64,000 nt of DNA from Alligator mississippiensis (GCF_030867095.1 NC_081827.1:21829001-21893000); one strand, 5' to 3'. Counted from the stretch's first letter, positions 1 to 11,509 are shown. Numbers and translations: made by a program. Notes: a model not told the origin generated them from the letters alone.

Positions 1-430
1 GAACTTGTCTGAGACTGATCCATGTTTAAGTCATTGCCATCTAACCAAGTTAAGTCCCTGTGAGGCCTCTAAAGCTAGGTACAGACGTTCAAAAAGCCAG
101 AGGTGGATTCAAAGTAATGTACATGGTTTTTCTAAGTGGACTTCATTAATTTGGGAGCAAACAGAACATAAATTCACCCTTTAATGGGGGAGCCAAAGGC
201 TGCCTGCACTAGCTGAGACCAGTAACTTGGGGGTGCTCCTCCACTCCTCCCAGCATGCCAGAGACTGAGAAGGGCAGCCAAATGCAGCCAAGCGGCAAGC
301 CACTCCAATTAGTGGCCACGCACATGCCTCCCTCTGCTGCTCTGTCATCTGTCAAGCAGCCAGCAGGGAGTCATGCTCACACCCACTCATGGCAGAAAGA
401 GGGTCTCTGGGGTTTGTCCAGGGTGTGGAC
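1..430. other. unrecognised unique-looking flank
   Basis: No gene or named repeat is recognised. From about 180 the sequence becomes GC-rich and leads into the repeat family described from 440 onward. Short reading frames here have no protein-like composition. Confidence 0.4.
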
Positions 431-439
431 ATGGGAGTC

Positions 440-545
440 CACCCCAGGCAGGACAGAGGCAGGGAGGAGTGGGACTCATGAGCTGCTGTGGGGAGGCAGT
501 GCCAACAGTGCCATGGGGAGGCAGCGTCCCTTCCATGCCCCATCC
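440..545 (+). repeat. partial direct copy of the inverted-pair repeat family
   Basis: The stretch starting CAGGCAGGACAGAGGCAGGG at about 445 repeats at about 805 (CAGGCAGAACAGAGATGGGA), an offset of about 360 bases, and continues with the shared GGAGGAGTGGG and CATGGGGAGG pattern. It is therefore a third, shorter member of the family whose two longer copies lie at 556-1090 and 3196-3740. The repeat's superfamily is not recognised. Confidence 0.55.
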
Positions 546-555
546 AAGCCTATGT

Positions 556-1090
556 CCTAGGTCCATCTGAGCTGATTTAAAAATGGCATAACCTAGTCTA
601 AGATAGAACTGGATCAATGAGGTATCAGACTTAATCAGTTTAGGATAGACCAGTGTATTGAACTTCTATATCAGATCCCCTCTTAAGCTGCTGTTTTGTG
701 GGTCCCCACAGTAGTCCCCTATCACAAGGAGGCACACTGGAACTCGGCTGCCACAGCCGAGTGCCCAGAGGGCCCCAAACCCCAAGCTCTCTAGATGTGA
801 ACCACAGGCAGAACAGAGATGGGAGGAGTGGGGCTAGTGAGCTGCCATGGGGAGGTGGTGCCAGCACCACCCTACATTCCCAGCCTAGGTCAGTGGGGCA
901 CAGAGAGTCCCTTCCCTGTCCCAGTTCTGTCAGAACAGCCGGACTATGCTTTGGAGTGGCTCCAGGAAGGGCTCAGAGGATATTTTCCACCATCATCCCC
1001 CCCCCTCCCAAGCCAACATTAAGTTCCCAGACAAAACCCCTTCCCCTGCCACCATGGGACTTCAGTCCCTGGGGAGGATGGGGGGCAGCA
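556..1090 (+). repeat. left arm of a large inverted repeat pair
   Basis: This stretch matches the reverse complement of 3196-3740 almost end to end by eye. Examples are the AACTTCTATATCAGATCCCC block near 660 against AACTTCTGTACCAGGTCCCC, and the GCTCCAGGAAGGGCTCAGA block near 960 against the same words in the other arm. Similarity looks like roughly 70-80 percent with small indels. The arms enclose about 2.1 kb holding an LTR-like fossil and a TG microsatellite. The pair could be the terminal inverted repeats of one large element or two separate opposite insertions. Confidence 0.7.
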
Positions 1091-1729
1091 AGACCTTGCA
1101 GCTGCAGCACCAGGAGGGGGTGGTTCCAATGCAGGAACAGGAGCTGCAGCCTAGGGAGCCAGGTAAGCCCCTACCTAGCCCCACCTGCTGCTTGAACATC
1201 AACTGCTGCCAGCTGGGTTACTCAGCTTAGGCAGTTCCATTTTCCAGGAGTGGGGAAGGGGAGCTACCAGCTCAGCCAGGTGCATTGTTCAAGAGGGACC
1301 TGCAACCCACACCCTCCCATCTCAACACCTGAATCACCCCCCTCCAACCACTGCAGCTGTAGCAAAACCCCCAGTTTTTCTTTTTTTATTTATTTTAAAA
1401 TGCATTCCCTCCCCTCCCCCAACCATTTCTGACTTTTTCTCTCCCTCTCTGTTTCCTATAGATAAGTATAAGTAAGCTAAGATGTAGGATAAGCTTTAAC
1501 ATTTGATTTTAGGTAGTAAGTTTTCCTTTTCTCTCCCCTCTTGGCAAATAAGTGCCCTGCTATTTTGATATAGCTATCCCCTGTTTTATAAGTGATAATT
1601 ATGTTTGTATTGATTTTTTTTTTTGATTTTTTTTTTACTTCTTTTATATTCTGTGATTACTATTTTAGGCCTATATACATAAGCTAGCATAAGTCATGTC
1701 AAGTTTCCATCTGGTAATGTCAAGCCTTT
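1091..1729. other. unclassified interior of the inverted pair
   Basis: GC-rich to about 1330, then T-rich with runs near 1381 and 1612-1640. No coding or structural signal recognised. Confidence 0.4.
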
Positions 1730-2410
1730 ATCTTATCCCCATGCCTGGTTGTGTAACCTATGACACACACTACCTCTCCTATGTAACTTGGTTCCTGAAT
1801 GAATGAGGATGAATAAGGGTGCTTGAGAGACAATGGCAGCTGACCTAAAAATAGCTCCCTCCGAATGACCAACCCATCAACACCAATACCTGGACCAATG
1901 ACCCAGCCCTTGGAACCACCCTCAGTATTCAAGAAACAAAAGATGAGGCAACCCACCATTGTGCAAAGGCCACACATGCTCAGTAAGAACACCTGGAGCC
2001 CTCTGAAACAGGACTGACCTTGCCTGGACACGCCTTCCCCATAGATCAGAGGTAGTCTGCCCCATAAAAAGGGGTAGTGAAGACTGACTCCTTGGGACGC
2101 CCTCTTCATCTGGACTAGCACTATGCCACACCACCTCTCCACCCAGAGGCTTGCCAGCAACCCCACTCTGGACAACACCTGCTGGACAAGGACCTCTTTC
2201 CAGCCTGGATAGGTAGCTATCACCCCCACCCCCTCTTCAACCAAGGACTTGGACTCTGCTTCTCTTCCCTACCTGGATGCCAACCCTTCCACTGAGTCTT
2301 TCTCCTGCTGCCATTGTGAATGTGTGTGTGCGTGTGGGAGGGAACCAATAACTTCATGGGGCTGTGTAGTGTGTTGTCTACTTAATAAAACTGTTACTTT
2401 GAAACCCCGA
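1730..2410 (+). mobile_element. possible solo LTR-like retroelement fossil
   Basis: A TATA-like CATAAAAAGG lies at about 2063 and an AATAAA poly(A) signal at 2384, followed shortly by a GT-rich stretch, the order expected of a U3-R-U5 long terminal repeat on the plus strand. The outer limits are not clear and no flanking target duplication, internal region or partner LTR was found, so a non-LTR origin is quite possible. Family not assigned; age looks old. Confidence 0.3.
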
Positions 2411-2427
2411 GTTGGTTTTTTGTCTGT

Positions 2428-2635
2428 TTCCTGACTGTTTCCTCCTTGCCACCACTTATCTGCCCCGCCCCGCCATCTCTAAGCTGCCAGCCTCCGTTTC
2501 CAGCCCCAAGCTCCCAGGTTTCTGCCTCTCTCTCTTTCCTGGCTGTCTCTTCCTTGCCACCACTTATCTGCCCCTCCCCCCCAACAATATCTCTGCTGTC
2601 TGCCTCAGTTTCCAGCCCAAATCTACTTTAAGTAA
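2428..2635 (+). repeat. two-copy tandem duplication, about 108-bp unit
   Basis: TTCCTGACTGTTTCCTCCTT at 2428 recurs as TTCCTGGCTGTCTCTTCCTT at 2536, and both continue with CCACTTATCTGCCCC and a GTTTCCAGCCC block. The two units differ at several positions. The duplication creates an apparently repetitive open frame that I do not regard as a gene. Confidence 0.75.
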
Positions 2636-2799
2636 TCCCAAGCCTCAGTTTCTCAGCCAGCTTCTCTCTAGTCTACCGGTTCTAATCCCGGTTCTGGCAA
2701 CTTTCACCCCCTACACTTTAACTCTTTCTCTCACCTTAACCTTCCCCCAAGTATCCCAAGCACACACATACACACTGTACCATCCAAGTTAGGAACTTA

Positions 2800-3014
2800 C
2801 CTATGTGTATGTGTAGGTGGGTTGTGTGTGTGTGAACTGATGAGTGTGCAAGTGTGTGTATATATACATGTCATTGTGTGCATGATATACAAATTAGTGA
2901 TCTGTGTATGTGTACTGAGTGTGTGGGTATGGACAATTGATTTTTGTCTAACTTTTGGGGTGTATGTGCTTGAATTAATGATAGGTATGCATGTGCCTAG
3001 GCTGGTTTAGATAT

Positions 3015-3062
<48 letters not shown>
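2800..3062 (+). repeat. TG-rich tract ending in a (TG)n-(CG)n microsatellite
   Basis: Imperfect TG/TA-rich sequence passes into an uninterrupted (TG)n run at about 3015-3052 and ends in GCGCGCGCG at about 3053-3061. Alternating purine-pyrimidine sequence of this kind is known to favour Z-DNA; that behaviour is inferred here. Confidence 0.9.
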
Positions 3063-3063
<1 letters not shown>

Positions 3064-3195
3064 CACCTTATTGATTTGTATGTTTGTATATGTGCAATTG
3101 TGTCATAACCTCCTGTCTAACAGCACAATATTGAGATCCTGAGAGTTGGCCTGACCCCACAGGGCAACACAGCCACAAGGACATGGATGCCCTTT

Positions 3196-3740
3196 CTCCA
3201 CCCCCTCCCTCCCAGGGACCAAAGCCCCACAGTTGCAGGTGAAAGGGATTTAACTAGGAACTTGGCACTACAGGGAAGAACTCATCTGAGCCCTTCCTGG
3301 AGCTATGCCAGCACACAGCTCCTGGGGCTCAAACAGAACAGGGACAGGGGAGGGCCATTCTGTGCCCCACTGACCCAGGCTGGGAATATGGGATACGCTG
3401 CTGAAGCTACCTCCCCTCAGCATCTCATGAGCCCCGCTTCCCGCCACTCCACCTTTGTCCTGCCTGTGGCTAATACCTAGAGCTTAGGGGTGAGGCTCAC
3501 TGGGCACTCGGCTGGAGCAGCTGAGTCCAAGGTGAGTTCCAGTGCACCTCCCTGTGAGAAAGGACTAGCAGAGGGGCCCCACAAAGCAGCCTGGGATACT
3601 GGAGGATGACAACCTAAGTTGAGTCAGGAGGGGACCTGGTACAGAAGTTCAGTAGACCAGTCTAACCTAAATGAATTAAGTCTAATATATCATTGGTCCA
3701 GGACTCTGTCAAACCAGGTTGCTCCATTATTAAACCAATC
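3196..3740 (-). repeat. right arm of the large inverted repeat pair
   Basis: Reverse-complement counterpart of 556-1090. Matching words include the AGCTGAGTCC/CCGAGTGCCC region near 3500-3530 and the GGTCCAGGACTC region near 3690. It contains CTGGGATACTGGAGGA near 3590, a motif that also occurs near 43230 and 44110 in the 42-45 kb transposon cluster, hinting at a distant relation between the two families. Confidence 0.7.
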
Positions 3741-6240
3741 TACATGCACTGAATTCTGTTCTGTTACAAGTTTAGATCAGTTTCTGATCACTTATACTGG
3801 TTTATGTGTAATGCCTGTACCTGACCTAAGTTTGAAATGTAGATGTCTAACACTACACTGTTTAAGGCTATATTTATATGGGCCAGTAGAATTGTGTGTC
3901 AAATATGTTGAAATTTAGGAGAATAGGGGCACGGTGAACACTGGAGCTTGGCCAGCACCTGAAATTGTAAGGAGGTGTCTTAGCTATATACTTTACTATG
4001 CCCTAGTATAAATCTTAACTGAGAGGGGCTGTGGATATTGGCAGGGGTAAGGTACTGCTGCAGTAAAGTCATTAACAATTTATGATGGCCTTGGCCAGAA
4101 ATGGGAGGCTGGAAGAGGCGTGCTAGTTGGCAAGATCACTGCCATTGTATACTTGCAAGCTGTGGATAGATGGTCTTCTCTGAAAGAAGCCTTAATGATT
4201 TTAGTCACAAGCAGTTGGCTGGCTTTGTTGAACTCTGGCCCAAAGGTTTTTGTACCAAAGAACAATTAAAGCATAACAGAGCCTGTTTCGAAGCAGATTT
4301 TTTTTTTTTAATAGAATGGTGCTAGCACAAAAAGAAAAATCAATGCTGTAACTTAACTGATGATGTTTTTCAAGAGAAGAGAAATGTCATTTGTCTCACA
4401 CATATTGAGATCACTTAGGCCTACCTTGTAATGGCAAGCAAGCAAGAAGGCCCTAAAACACTTCAAAACAGATTTGTGGTTCAAATTTCTATTCCTGTAA
4501 GAGGTTCAAAGCATTAGAAATTCCAGACTGGTCAAAGGTGGAAATACCTCTTCACATGTTCTGTTATAGTAGGGTGCATCTAAGATGCTGAGGGCTGATG
4601 TTGATCTCTGATGCTGTTTATGTGATATGCACACTCAAATCCTACTAAGCTCACTGACACCTGAAGGGTTGCCTCTGTGTCTGATTCGCCTACTCCAAAC
4701 TCTGGGAAAAAGTCCATATTATAAACCTTCAAGAATATGAATGATTCCGTCAAGGAACCAAAAGTATCTGGCAAGAAACATTTTTACCCAGGGCAAAAGA
4801 CATCTCATTATATATACCCATCTGTCCCAATGTACGTGAGGCTGCAAGGTATGCGGAATTTGGGACCTGGCAGAGAAACATGGATGCTTTGGGTGCTGAA
4901 GTGTGAATGGAGAGACTTATGGGCTATAAGCCCATCTCACCTCAAGTAAGCAGGGCCTGTGTGCAAGTTTTATACTTCAACAGTACCCTAAAGTCAGCCA
5001 ATGTACCCATTATTTCTGGCAACAACAGCCAGCAGTTTGAGTGCTGCAACTCTGGGAATCAAATGCATTCCAAGTCATATCAACTACACAGGTGTTTCTG
5101 GTATCTCAGGTCCCACATTTCAAACAAGTGCTGTAGGGAAATGTGTAAGGAATGATGTCCTGAATATGACATCAGATACTCACTTGGATGTTGGAAAACA
5201 TGTAGTAATTGGATTATTTTTTAAGCCTGCTTCTGATCTTATACCACTGTGAATGGTGTAAGTGGACTTGTATCAGTGTAAAACTGACATGAGTCAGAAT
5301 TAGGCCTCTCATTTAAATAATCTTTAAAATTAAATCAAATGTTATTGCGGCTGCCTCTACCCTGTGCTATTACAGCCTCACTTTCATAATCATTCAATTC
5401 AGCCACAATAAATTAATATTGATCAAACATCCATTTTGGTTGAAAAAAGAAAAATTACACCTAGGCATTTAAATTATACTTGTATGCAAATTGTATTCAT
5501 GGTACAGGGAGTACCACAGAATCCAAAGCAAAGAGAACAGCTAAGGTACAATGTGTTTCTGGTCTAGGCTTCCTTACTCTGGAGATTGTTATCAGTGCAT
5601 TCTCCATTTTATCAAATAATTTACAGGAAAGAAAAATAAAAGGAGAAATAGTTGATAATATGGAAAATGAGATAATGAGTCCACAAGTACTACACTATTT
5701 GAAATCACAGTTATTGTAGAAAAATTCTGTATCACAGGCTCATTCCAGTTCTTTATAACCGATACTAATAAAAAAAAAAAATGAGTGCATAGGGTGAGGT
5801 CTCAAATAATAGTCTCAACAAACAAGAAGAAATGTGTGAAGTGCTGCTGAAAAATATGCTGTTGCGACTCCAATTCTCTCTCACATGCACAACTATATTA
5901 GGGCCACAAAGCATAACCAAGGATACATGAGGTATGGTGTTTTGGGCACACAGACACCCAGTTGCATGGTTTCCACCTTATCCATCTTGGATTATGTGTT
6001 TCAGGTCTCATCCAATGCAACAGACCAGAGCATGAATGGAAGGTTTCTGAAATTTCTTCCCTGTTGGGCAAAAATAGCTTTTATATTACTTATAAACTAT
6101 AAATTATAATTTGTCATTGATAATTTATAATATTATTTATAGCATCATCTTCACACACAGCAAAGGTAATTGATTTAACTGGTTTGTGGGGAAGTCCCAA
6201 GCATATATTCTGGTTTGGGGGACTAATAAGGATCATTTGC
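3741..6240. other. unrecognised sequence, 2.5 kb
   Basis: No gene, RNA or complete mobile element is recognised. Short frames around 4580-5250 and 5480-5720 have no family resemblance. The stretch 5262-5310 carries a 'cagtgtaaaactg...gtcagaattaggcc' pattern that resembles an old dispersed amniote repeat also glimpsed at about 37395 and 38575. From 6090 to 6140 the DNA is very AT-rich and locally palindromic (TTATAATTTG / ATAATTTATAAT). Confidence 0.4.
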
Positions 6241-6244
6241 TGCC

Positions 6245-6286
6245 CTTTCCCCCCCCCCCCCCCCTTTCCTTTTTTTTTTTTTTTTT
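6245..6286. repeat. C-run followed by T-run
   Basis: A homopolymer C tract of about 16 bases is followed within a few bases by a T tract of about 17. Simple low-complexity DNA and a likely polymorphic or error-prone site. Confidence 0.9.
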
Positions 6287-6940
6287 AATTACCCAAATAA
6301 GTGAAGTCAGTTTTACATAATCATTTTTGGCTTCTATGTCATTCATTTATGATTTTAAGTCTAATGTAGTAGGATTCCTAGTACTTTTTACATGGACACT
6401 CTTATTGTATAATTCATCTTAATAACTACATAACTATATACACATTTCTTGACTATGGAGTTAGATATGAAATACAGTTGAGTTCACATCATGGCTTCCT
6501 TTATTTTCCTGTAGCAAAGCAGGGTCACTGAGGTGAACATCAAAGAAAGAGTAATTAAGACAAAAACATTGAGATATATTTTTCTTTCACTTGCATATCC
6601 AGCAGGAAAAGTGAAGATAAATCATTGGATTTAAAAGATGAAATATTTGATTCATGTAACATTTCAAAACATAGCAGACAAGAAATTGAGAAACTATTAT
6701 TTTATAGGGTCAAAGGTACATACTGCAGTTGCTATCACTTCAGATGAAAATGTACATCAAATTGTTAATTAACAGCCGTCTTTACCTCCCTACTGAATAG
6801 TCAAACTTTTTAGCAAGAAACATTATGGTAGTGATTGTATGGTACTCTGGACTACCTTCATATTAATTGGTATTTCTAGGGAATAATAAAGGAATCTCAT
6901 CCTCTAACCCTTAACATTGTGCAAAATGTCTGGTAAAATG
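6287..6940. other. AT-rich sequence without recognised feature
   Basis: No repeat family, exon or RNA is seen. This is one of the less repetitive parts of the window and could hold conserved non-coding DNA, which cannot be judged without an alignment. Confidence 0.4.
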
Positions 6941-7269
6941 GGGCATCTATACACATGCCAGATGTCTGCTCTGATGCATGCTAATTAGTCTGCATTAGAA
7001 CAGACTCGATTAATCAAGTCGGCTGGAGCGTGCCAATTAGCACACTCCAGTAGCCTCTGTGTCATGTGTATTCAGCACCCCTGTGCTTCAAAATGGCAAC
7101 AGGGACACGTTAGTTAAAGCTTGTTGAACAAGTGTTAGTTAAAATGCTTCTACCGCCATTTTGAAGCGTGGGTGCTGAATACACATGACACTGTAAGTAC
7201 TTGAATATGACTCTTAGAGCTGCTCTAATTAAGGCAACCCTCCTTCACCCAGGAGGACATGTAAAGACA
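6941..7269. mobile_element. palindromic MITE, copy 1 (Harbinger-like TIR family)
   Basis: The left end reads GGGCATCTATACACATGC and the right end CATGTAAAGACA, which is an inverted match to the family terminus seen in the copies at 11551 and 35751. Inside, 7061-7097 and 7155-7189 form nearly perfect inverted arms (GTCATGTGTATTCAGCACCC and its complement) around a loop of about 57 bases. There is no coding capacity. The element is non-autonomous; the Harbinger assignment rests on the TTA/TWA-like flanks of the sister copies and is tentative. Confidence 0.75.
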
Positions 7270-7664
7270 ATGTGTTTCTCCATCTTCTTTTTAACATTGA
7301 TAAAACGGTGACTTGCCATATTGTAAATCTCCCTGTCTCTATTTAAGAGTCAATTTGTTTTGACAGTTGAGCCTTGACTTTCAAATGAAAGGGTGATAAC
7401 ATGCCAGTCAAAACATTTAATTTGTCTAGCTTTTTTGTAAAACTATTTTGATGACTAATCACTTTTTATTGTATTAAAAGTGAATCCTTCTCAATTTGAG
7501 ATGTATTGTACAAGCCTAATGATGATGGATAAGGATTACAAGCAACTAATGACTACAGGACATTTTAAAAAAATCCCAGAAAGGCACAAGAATAGCTCAA
7601 CACATTTTGTAAATCACACATACAGAAACAGATTGAGGCAGAGGGAGAAAATATTATTTGGGGG
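7270..7664. other. unrecognised spacer
   Basis: AT-rich sequence with no feature seen between the MITE and the hAT-like fragment. Confidence 0.4.
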
Positions 7665-7919
7665 TGTGCCTCCCCAGCACATAAATCCCACCTGGCCAGG
7701 GCCCCTCTCAACTTCCCCCTGCTCCTGCCTCTGTAGAACTGTCCCTCACTGCGGGGGCCTTGATCTAGCCCTCGCCCTTTCCATCCCCCATGGACTCACC
7801 TGCAGTACGCACGTGCGTGTGTGTACACAGGCACTCAGCCCCCCACCCCAGCCTCAGATCAACTCCAAGAGGCTCCAAGATCTATTGGTGGATCGAGATC
7901 TATTGGTTGGTGATCACTG
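7665..7919 (-). mobile_element. hAT-like non-autonomous fragment
   Basis: Read on the minus strand from 7919 the terminus is CAGTGATCACCAACCAATAG followed by repeated AGATCTCGATCCACC/TAGATCTTGG words, the style of a widespread reptile hAT end in which 'gatcgcgatc' blocks are common. The interior is GC-rich. The distal end near 7665 is uncertain and no exact 8-bp target duplication was found. Confidence 0.5.
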
Positions 7920-8720
7920 GTGTAGGCATACTAGTAGAGACTAAATCCTGTTACAAAAGACCATCTCTGAAAATTTCAATCTAAAAGATTTTGATGAATT
8001 ACATACAAAGTGGGGTGGAAAGGAAAAAAAAAATAGTGAGATTCATGCACGCAATTTTTATACACATTTTTTTCAACCTTTGAAAGAAAATAGTCATTAG
8101 GAAAAAGACAAAACCAAGATATGTTTAGAGTATTAAAAAAAAGAAAACAAACAAACAAAAAGAATAGAGTTGAACACTTCTGCAGCCTTGACTGTAATGT
8201 GCAAATGATTTAAGAAAATCTGACTTTGAACAAAGCTAAATTTCAAAGTACTCAAATACTTACCATTAAAAGCAATTGCTTTCTTAGTGAAGATCTTTGC
8301 TATTATAGACACAGGTGGCTACTTCAAGAGCTTTGTCAGTTTGAATGAGTTCACAAACAGCTGTCACACATCTTTAGCCAATTTCTCTTCATCTCATACA
8401 GAGGCTGTGCCACAAGAGTAGTAATGAATGCTATGAGTGGTTATGAATTTGAAATGCTGATACCTATGAACCACTGCATATGGATTTCACTGAATGTCTA
8501 AAATGTGTCTGTGTTCACAAAAGATGGCAACCTAAAATGCTCTGTCAATACCCAAGTATAACCTAGGCTGTAACAGCATGCACTTTCCCACGTTGCTTCA
8601 CCAACCAATGCACAATACTTCAAATGATGGAAGGAATACCTAAATTAATGAGCTCAAGGTTCAGTTTTCTCATAATTTCCTGTTTAACCTTGTCAAAGCA
8701 TGTTAGACCAGGAAGGCAGG
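7920..8720. other. unrecognised sequence
   Basis: Contains A-rich stretches near 8020-8035 and 8132-8162. No gene or named repeat recognised. Confidence 0.4.
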
Positions 8721-8868
8721 GAAGCTGTGGAATCTCCTTCAATGACAGTTTTAAAAGAGGCTGAATAGGCATTGGTCGGGGGTAGTTTCAAAACAGCATT
8801 TCTTCATTTGTTCAGGGCAGCCTTGAGGTCCCTCTAATCTTGATTCAGTCCTCCTGAACTATGGGTCC
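8721..8868 (+). mobile_element. old CR1/L3-type LINE 3' fragment
   Basis: GAAGCTGTGGAATCTCCTTC near 8721, then TTTTAAAAGAGGCTG, CATTGGTCGGGGG and a 'cagccttgaggtccct' block follow the order of the end of CR1 ORF2 and its 3' UTR (WHxLPxEVVESPS region, then 'gaggtcccttcca'). Only the 3' end is present, as expected for 5'-truncated LINE copies, and divergence is high. Confidence 0.6.
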
Positions 8869-8985
8869 TCCTCTGTAAGACAAGGATAAGGTACAACTTC
8901 CCCACCTTAGAAGTATGCTGTGAATGTATACTTGCTAAGGACTGAAAAGTGCTCATGGATGTGGGTCACATCACATACTTAAACT
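8869..8985 (+). mobile_element. possible MIR-like SINE tail
   Basis: TCCTCTGTAAGACAAGGATA, CTTCCCCACCTTAGA and ACTGAAAAGTGCTCATGGA resemble the 'catctgtaaaatgaggataat ... cctacctcaca ... gtaaagtgctttga' order of the MIR 3' half. Strongly diverged, so tentative. Confidence 0.4.
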
Positions 8986-9610
8986 ACAATTCAACAGTGA
9001 TCCTACTCAGTGTTTCTGAGACTCTGCCTAGCCTTAAAAATTACCCTTCCATACCATGTAAATTGAATTAAAATGCTGAAGTCCTATCTACTGCAAACAG
9101 GCTATAGCAGAATCAGAGTGTAGATGACACAGCTTACTTTGATTTGATGAAACTGCAGGTATATGATGCCTCATACTGAAATAACAGTAAAAAACACAGT
9201 TCCTAACAAGCATAGCTATGCCAGGAAAGCTCTTCTAAGAGTATGCCAAACCTCTGCTCAGCCAGCCAGAAGGAGGATCCTGACTGGTAACTGTTGAGAT
9301 GTGAATGCTTGTCCCCTAGGAAGCATATTAAAACCACAACTGTTTCCATGGATTAACAAACAGGCAACAGATAGAATTAATTTCCAGTTAATAATTATCT
9401 CAAGTAGGGGGGAAGCAGGATTTTCAGTCAAGTCCTAAGAGAAAAAAAGCTTCATCTCCCATTGACTGTAAACAAAATCCTGAATAACTTACCTGCTTTT
9501 CAAATACAGCCCTGGCTCTGCATTACCCTTTTGCTTTTCTGCTACCCTATGTTGTAAGACAAAAGGCAAAGTAAGGTAGCAGACTAACTGTATCTCTAAA
9601 CCAATTAGAG
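8986..9610. other. unrecognised sequence
   Basis: No gene or repeat family recognised. Confidence 0.4.
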
Positions 9611-9665
9611 ATAAAGTACCACCCTACCCTGCCTTCTGCCTGACTTCAGACTAACAGAGCTAATC
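9611..9665 (-). repeat. fragment of the palindromic repeat seen at 11510-12050
   Basis: Its reverse complement (GTTAGTCTGAAGTCAGGCAG then AAGGCAGGGTAGGGTGG) matches GTTAGTCTGAAGTCAGACAG and AAGGAAGGAGAGGGTGG at 11505-11545. Only one arm's worth of similarity was found here. Confidence 0.6.
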
Positions 9666-10277
9666 ACCTCACTTACTATGTTGTAAGATTGGATTTCCGG
9701 TAGCTGGGCCTTACCTCTGAGCAGGTGAGTCTCTTTCCCTTCCCTTATCATCAATCCTTTTTCTCTTTTTTGAGGCTAGAGATGGAACAGCAGAAGCCTT
9801 TTGACCTTGCAGGGGTTCATAGCATTTCAAAGCTTGCCCTCTCTGCTTCTGAAAATATAAATGATATACAACTGGAGCCCTGTAATCTGCCTGTGTGGAT
9901 GCTGTAATTTCAGTACAAAAGATTGAACAATTCAAAAGGAGAATGATCTTTGGCAAAGTGTCTTCAGTGAAACTGTCATAAAGCTCAACCTACAGTCAAG
10001 GAAAAGCTGTAAGAAAAGGTTATTTTGGGCATAACTATCCCCTGTGTTTTAATTACAAAGTAGTAATTAGGTCCATTGTATGTCATCATGTGTGTGTTGA
10101 ATTCTGATCAGAGCAATATGCTCTCTGCTGGTGTTTTTGATCTCTTCTTTCCCTCTTTCAACTAACCATTCCAGTCAGGGGATAAAATCTGCCTATAATA
10201 TAAATCATAAACTTGATGGAAGAATCCCAAAGTGACTATTAAAAGGAAGCCGTATAATAAAGTAGGGGGTGAAAGAG
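9666..10277. other. unrecognised sequence
   Basis: A minus-strand 81-codon frame at 9711-9956 has no recognisable domain. No other signal. Confidence 0.4.
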
Positions 10278-10460
10278 AGAACTCTTGAGTTCCACTCCTG
10301 ACTCTGCTACTAACACATTCTGCTATGTTGAGTAATCATTTCACCATTTTTTGTCTGGTTTCCCATCTGTAGCTATGGTACAATCATTCCTACCTAATAA
10401 ACATGCTCTGAGGTTTCCCTGTTTGTATTTGTAAAGTGTTTTGTGAATGTAGTATGAAAA
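10278..10460 (+). mobile_element. MIR SINE
   Basis: The order GAGTTCCACTCCTGACTCTG, TTTCACCATTTTTTGTCTGG, TTTCCCATCTGTAGCTATGG, then CTCTGAGG and TTGTAAAGTGTTTTGTGAA matches the core and LINE-2-related tail of the mammalian/amniote MIR family ('ttctgccactgac ... tttccccatctgtaaaatg ... gtaaagcgctttg'). tRNA-derived head not clear. High divergence fits an old insertion. Confidence 0.75.
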
Positions 10461-10671
10461 CTCTTATGGACACATAACATGATAAAGTTCAGATCTATGA
10501 GATTCACAAAGATTGCACTTCTAATGACCACCATTTTTGTTTTAGCTTAGAATGAATTTTTTAATGAATTAAAGCACTCACATTCATTGGGGGGTTGGCA
10601 CCTAACTCCTGAAGGCCCCTTTGAAAATCCATATTATTAATTGTGTTTCTTCATTGTATTGCGTACATTTA

Positions 10672-11057
10672 GGGTGACCATATGGGACAATGTGAAATCC
10701 TCCATACCCCTACCCATAAGTCGTTAGTGCTGTTGCAGGCAGAGGTAGGGGCAGTGCAACTCTGGTATTACTGTACAGGCAGCTAAAGGAGTCCAGGGCT
10801 CATTAATGACCCATTGTTCTTTACTTCAAGGCGTTAGCAATCATCTTCCCTTTGTAAAGGTCATTCTAATAATCAACCTAACCTATTTTAGGGCAATTTT
10901 GCTGTCTGTTAGGGTTTCCTTTTTCACAGCTTGTAGTGCTCCATCTCCCTGCCCTATACCTCACACCTGGGATGCTTATTTTAATATTCATCAGCTGGCT
11001 GGGACCAGCCTGCAAAATCCAGGACTGTCACAGCCAAACCAGGATGTGTGGTCACCC
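10672..11057. mobile_element. TIR DNA transposon with TA flanks
   Basis: The termini are GGGTGACCATATGGGA at the left and, on the complementary strand, GGGTGACCACACATCC at the right; the first nine bases are identical. Both ends are bordered by TA (10670-10671 and 11058-11059), the target duplication expected of Tc1/mariner-type insertion, although similar 'agggtgacca' ends occur in other reptile families. At about 386 bases without coding capacity it is non-autonomous. Confidence 0.75.
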
Positions 11058-11059
11058 TA

Positions 11060-11509
11060 CCTACAGTGGTGTGATTCTGTTTAAGCAAGGAGTGCTATAA
11101 ACCTTGGAATAACCTGATGCTACAGCTATGACTACTGCCAAAAAGGTAATTTTTTATATATGTTTTGCCTGGTAAAGAAGACAAACTGCTACAGTTTTTT
11201 GCCACAATGTGCTTGCATGAGTTCTATCGTTGCTGGGGAACATAGGGTTGATCTTACCTAGCTATAATGTAGTAAAACTGCCTTCACCTTGTGTGCACTC
11301 AAATTTTAAAGGAGGGATTGTTTTGCTTTGAAAAAGCACTTCTTGGCATTGAGGATACAGCCTTATTGTCCCTCTCCAGTGGCTAAACAAGACTGAAACA
11401 ACTCAAGCTGTCAGGGCATCAGCCAGTGTGAAGCAAGAGATGTGAAGGAACAGCACTTTTATCTCAGACATCTGAGAGCTTCCTTTGTTTAGAGGTAATT
11501 AGCTTTGTT
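11060..11509. other. unrecognised spacer
   Basis: No feature recognised between the TA-flanked element and the palindromic repeat. Confidence 0.4.

Noticed and set aside
1720-2244. 174-codon minus-strand open frame
   Set aside because: No domain; it lies over the LTR-like stretch and is not gene-like.
2412-2792. 126-codon open frame with internal protein repeat
   Set aside because: The repeat is a consequence of the 108-bp DNA duplication, and the composition is low-complexity Pro/Leu/Ser.
4580-5252. possible old gene fragment
   Set aside because: Several adjacent short frames raised suspicion, but none shows a known motif or plausible splice sites in a consistent frame.
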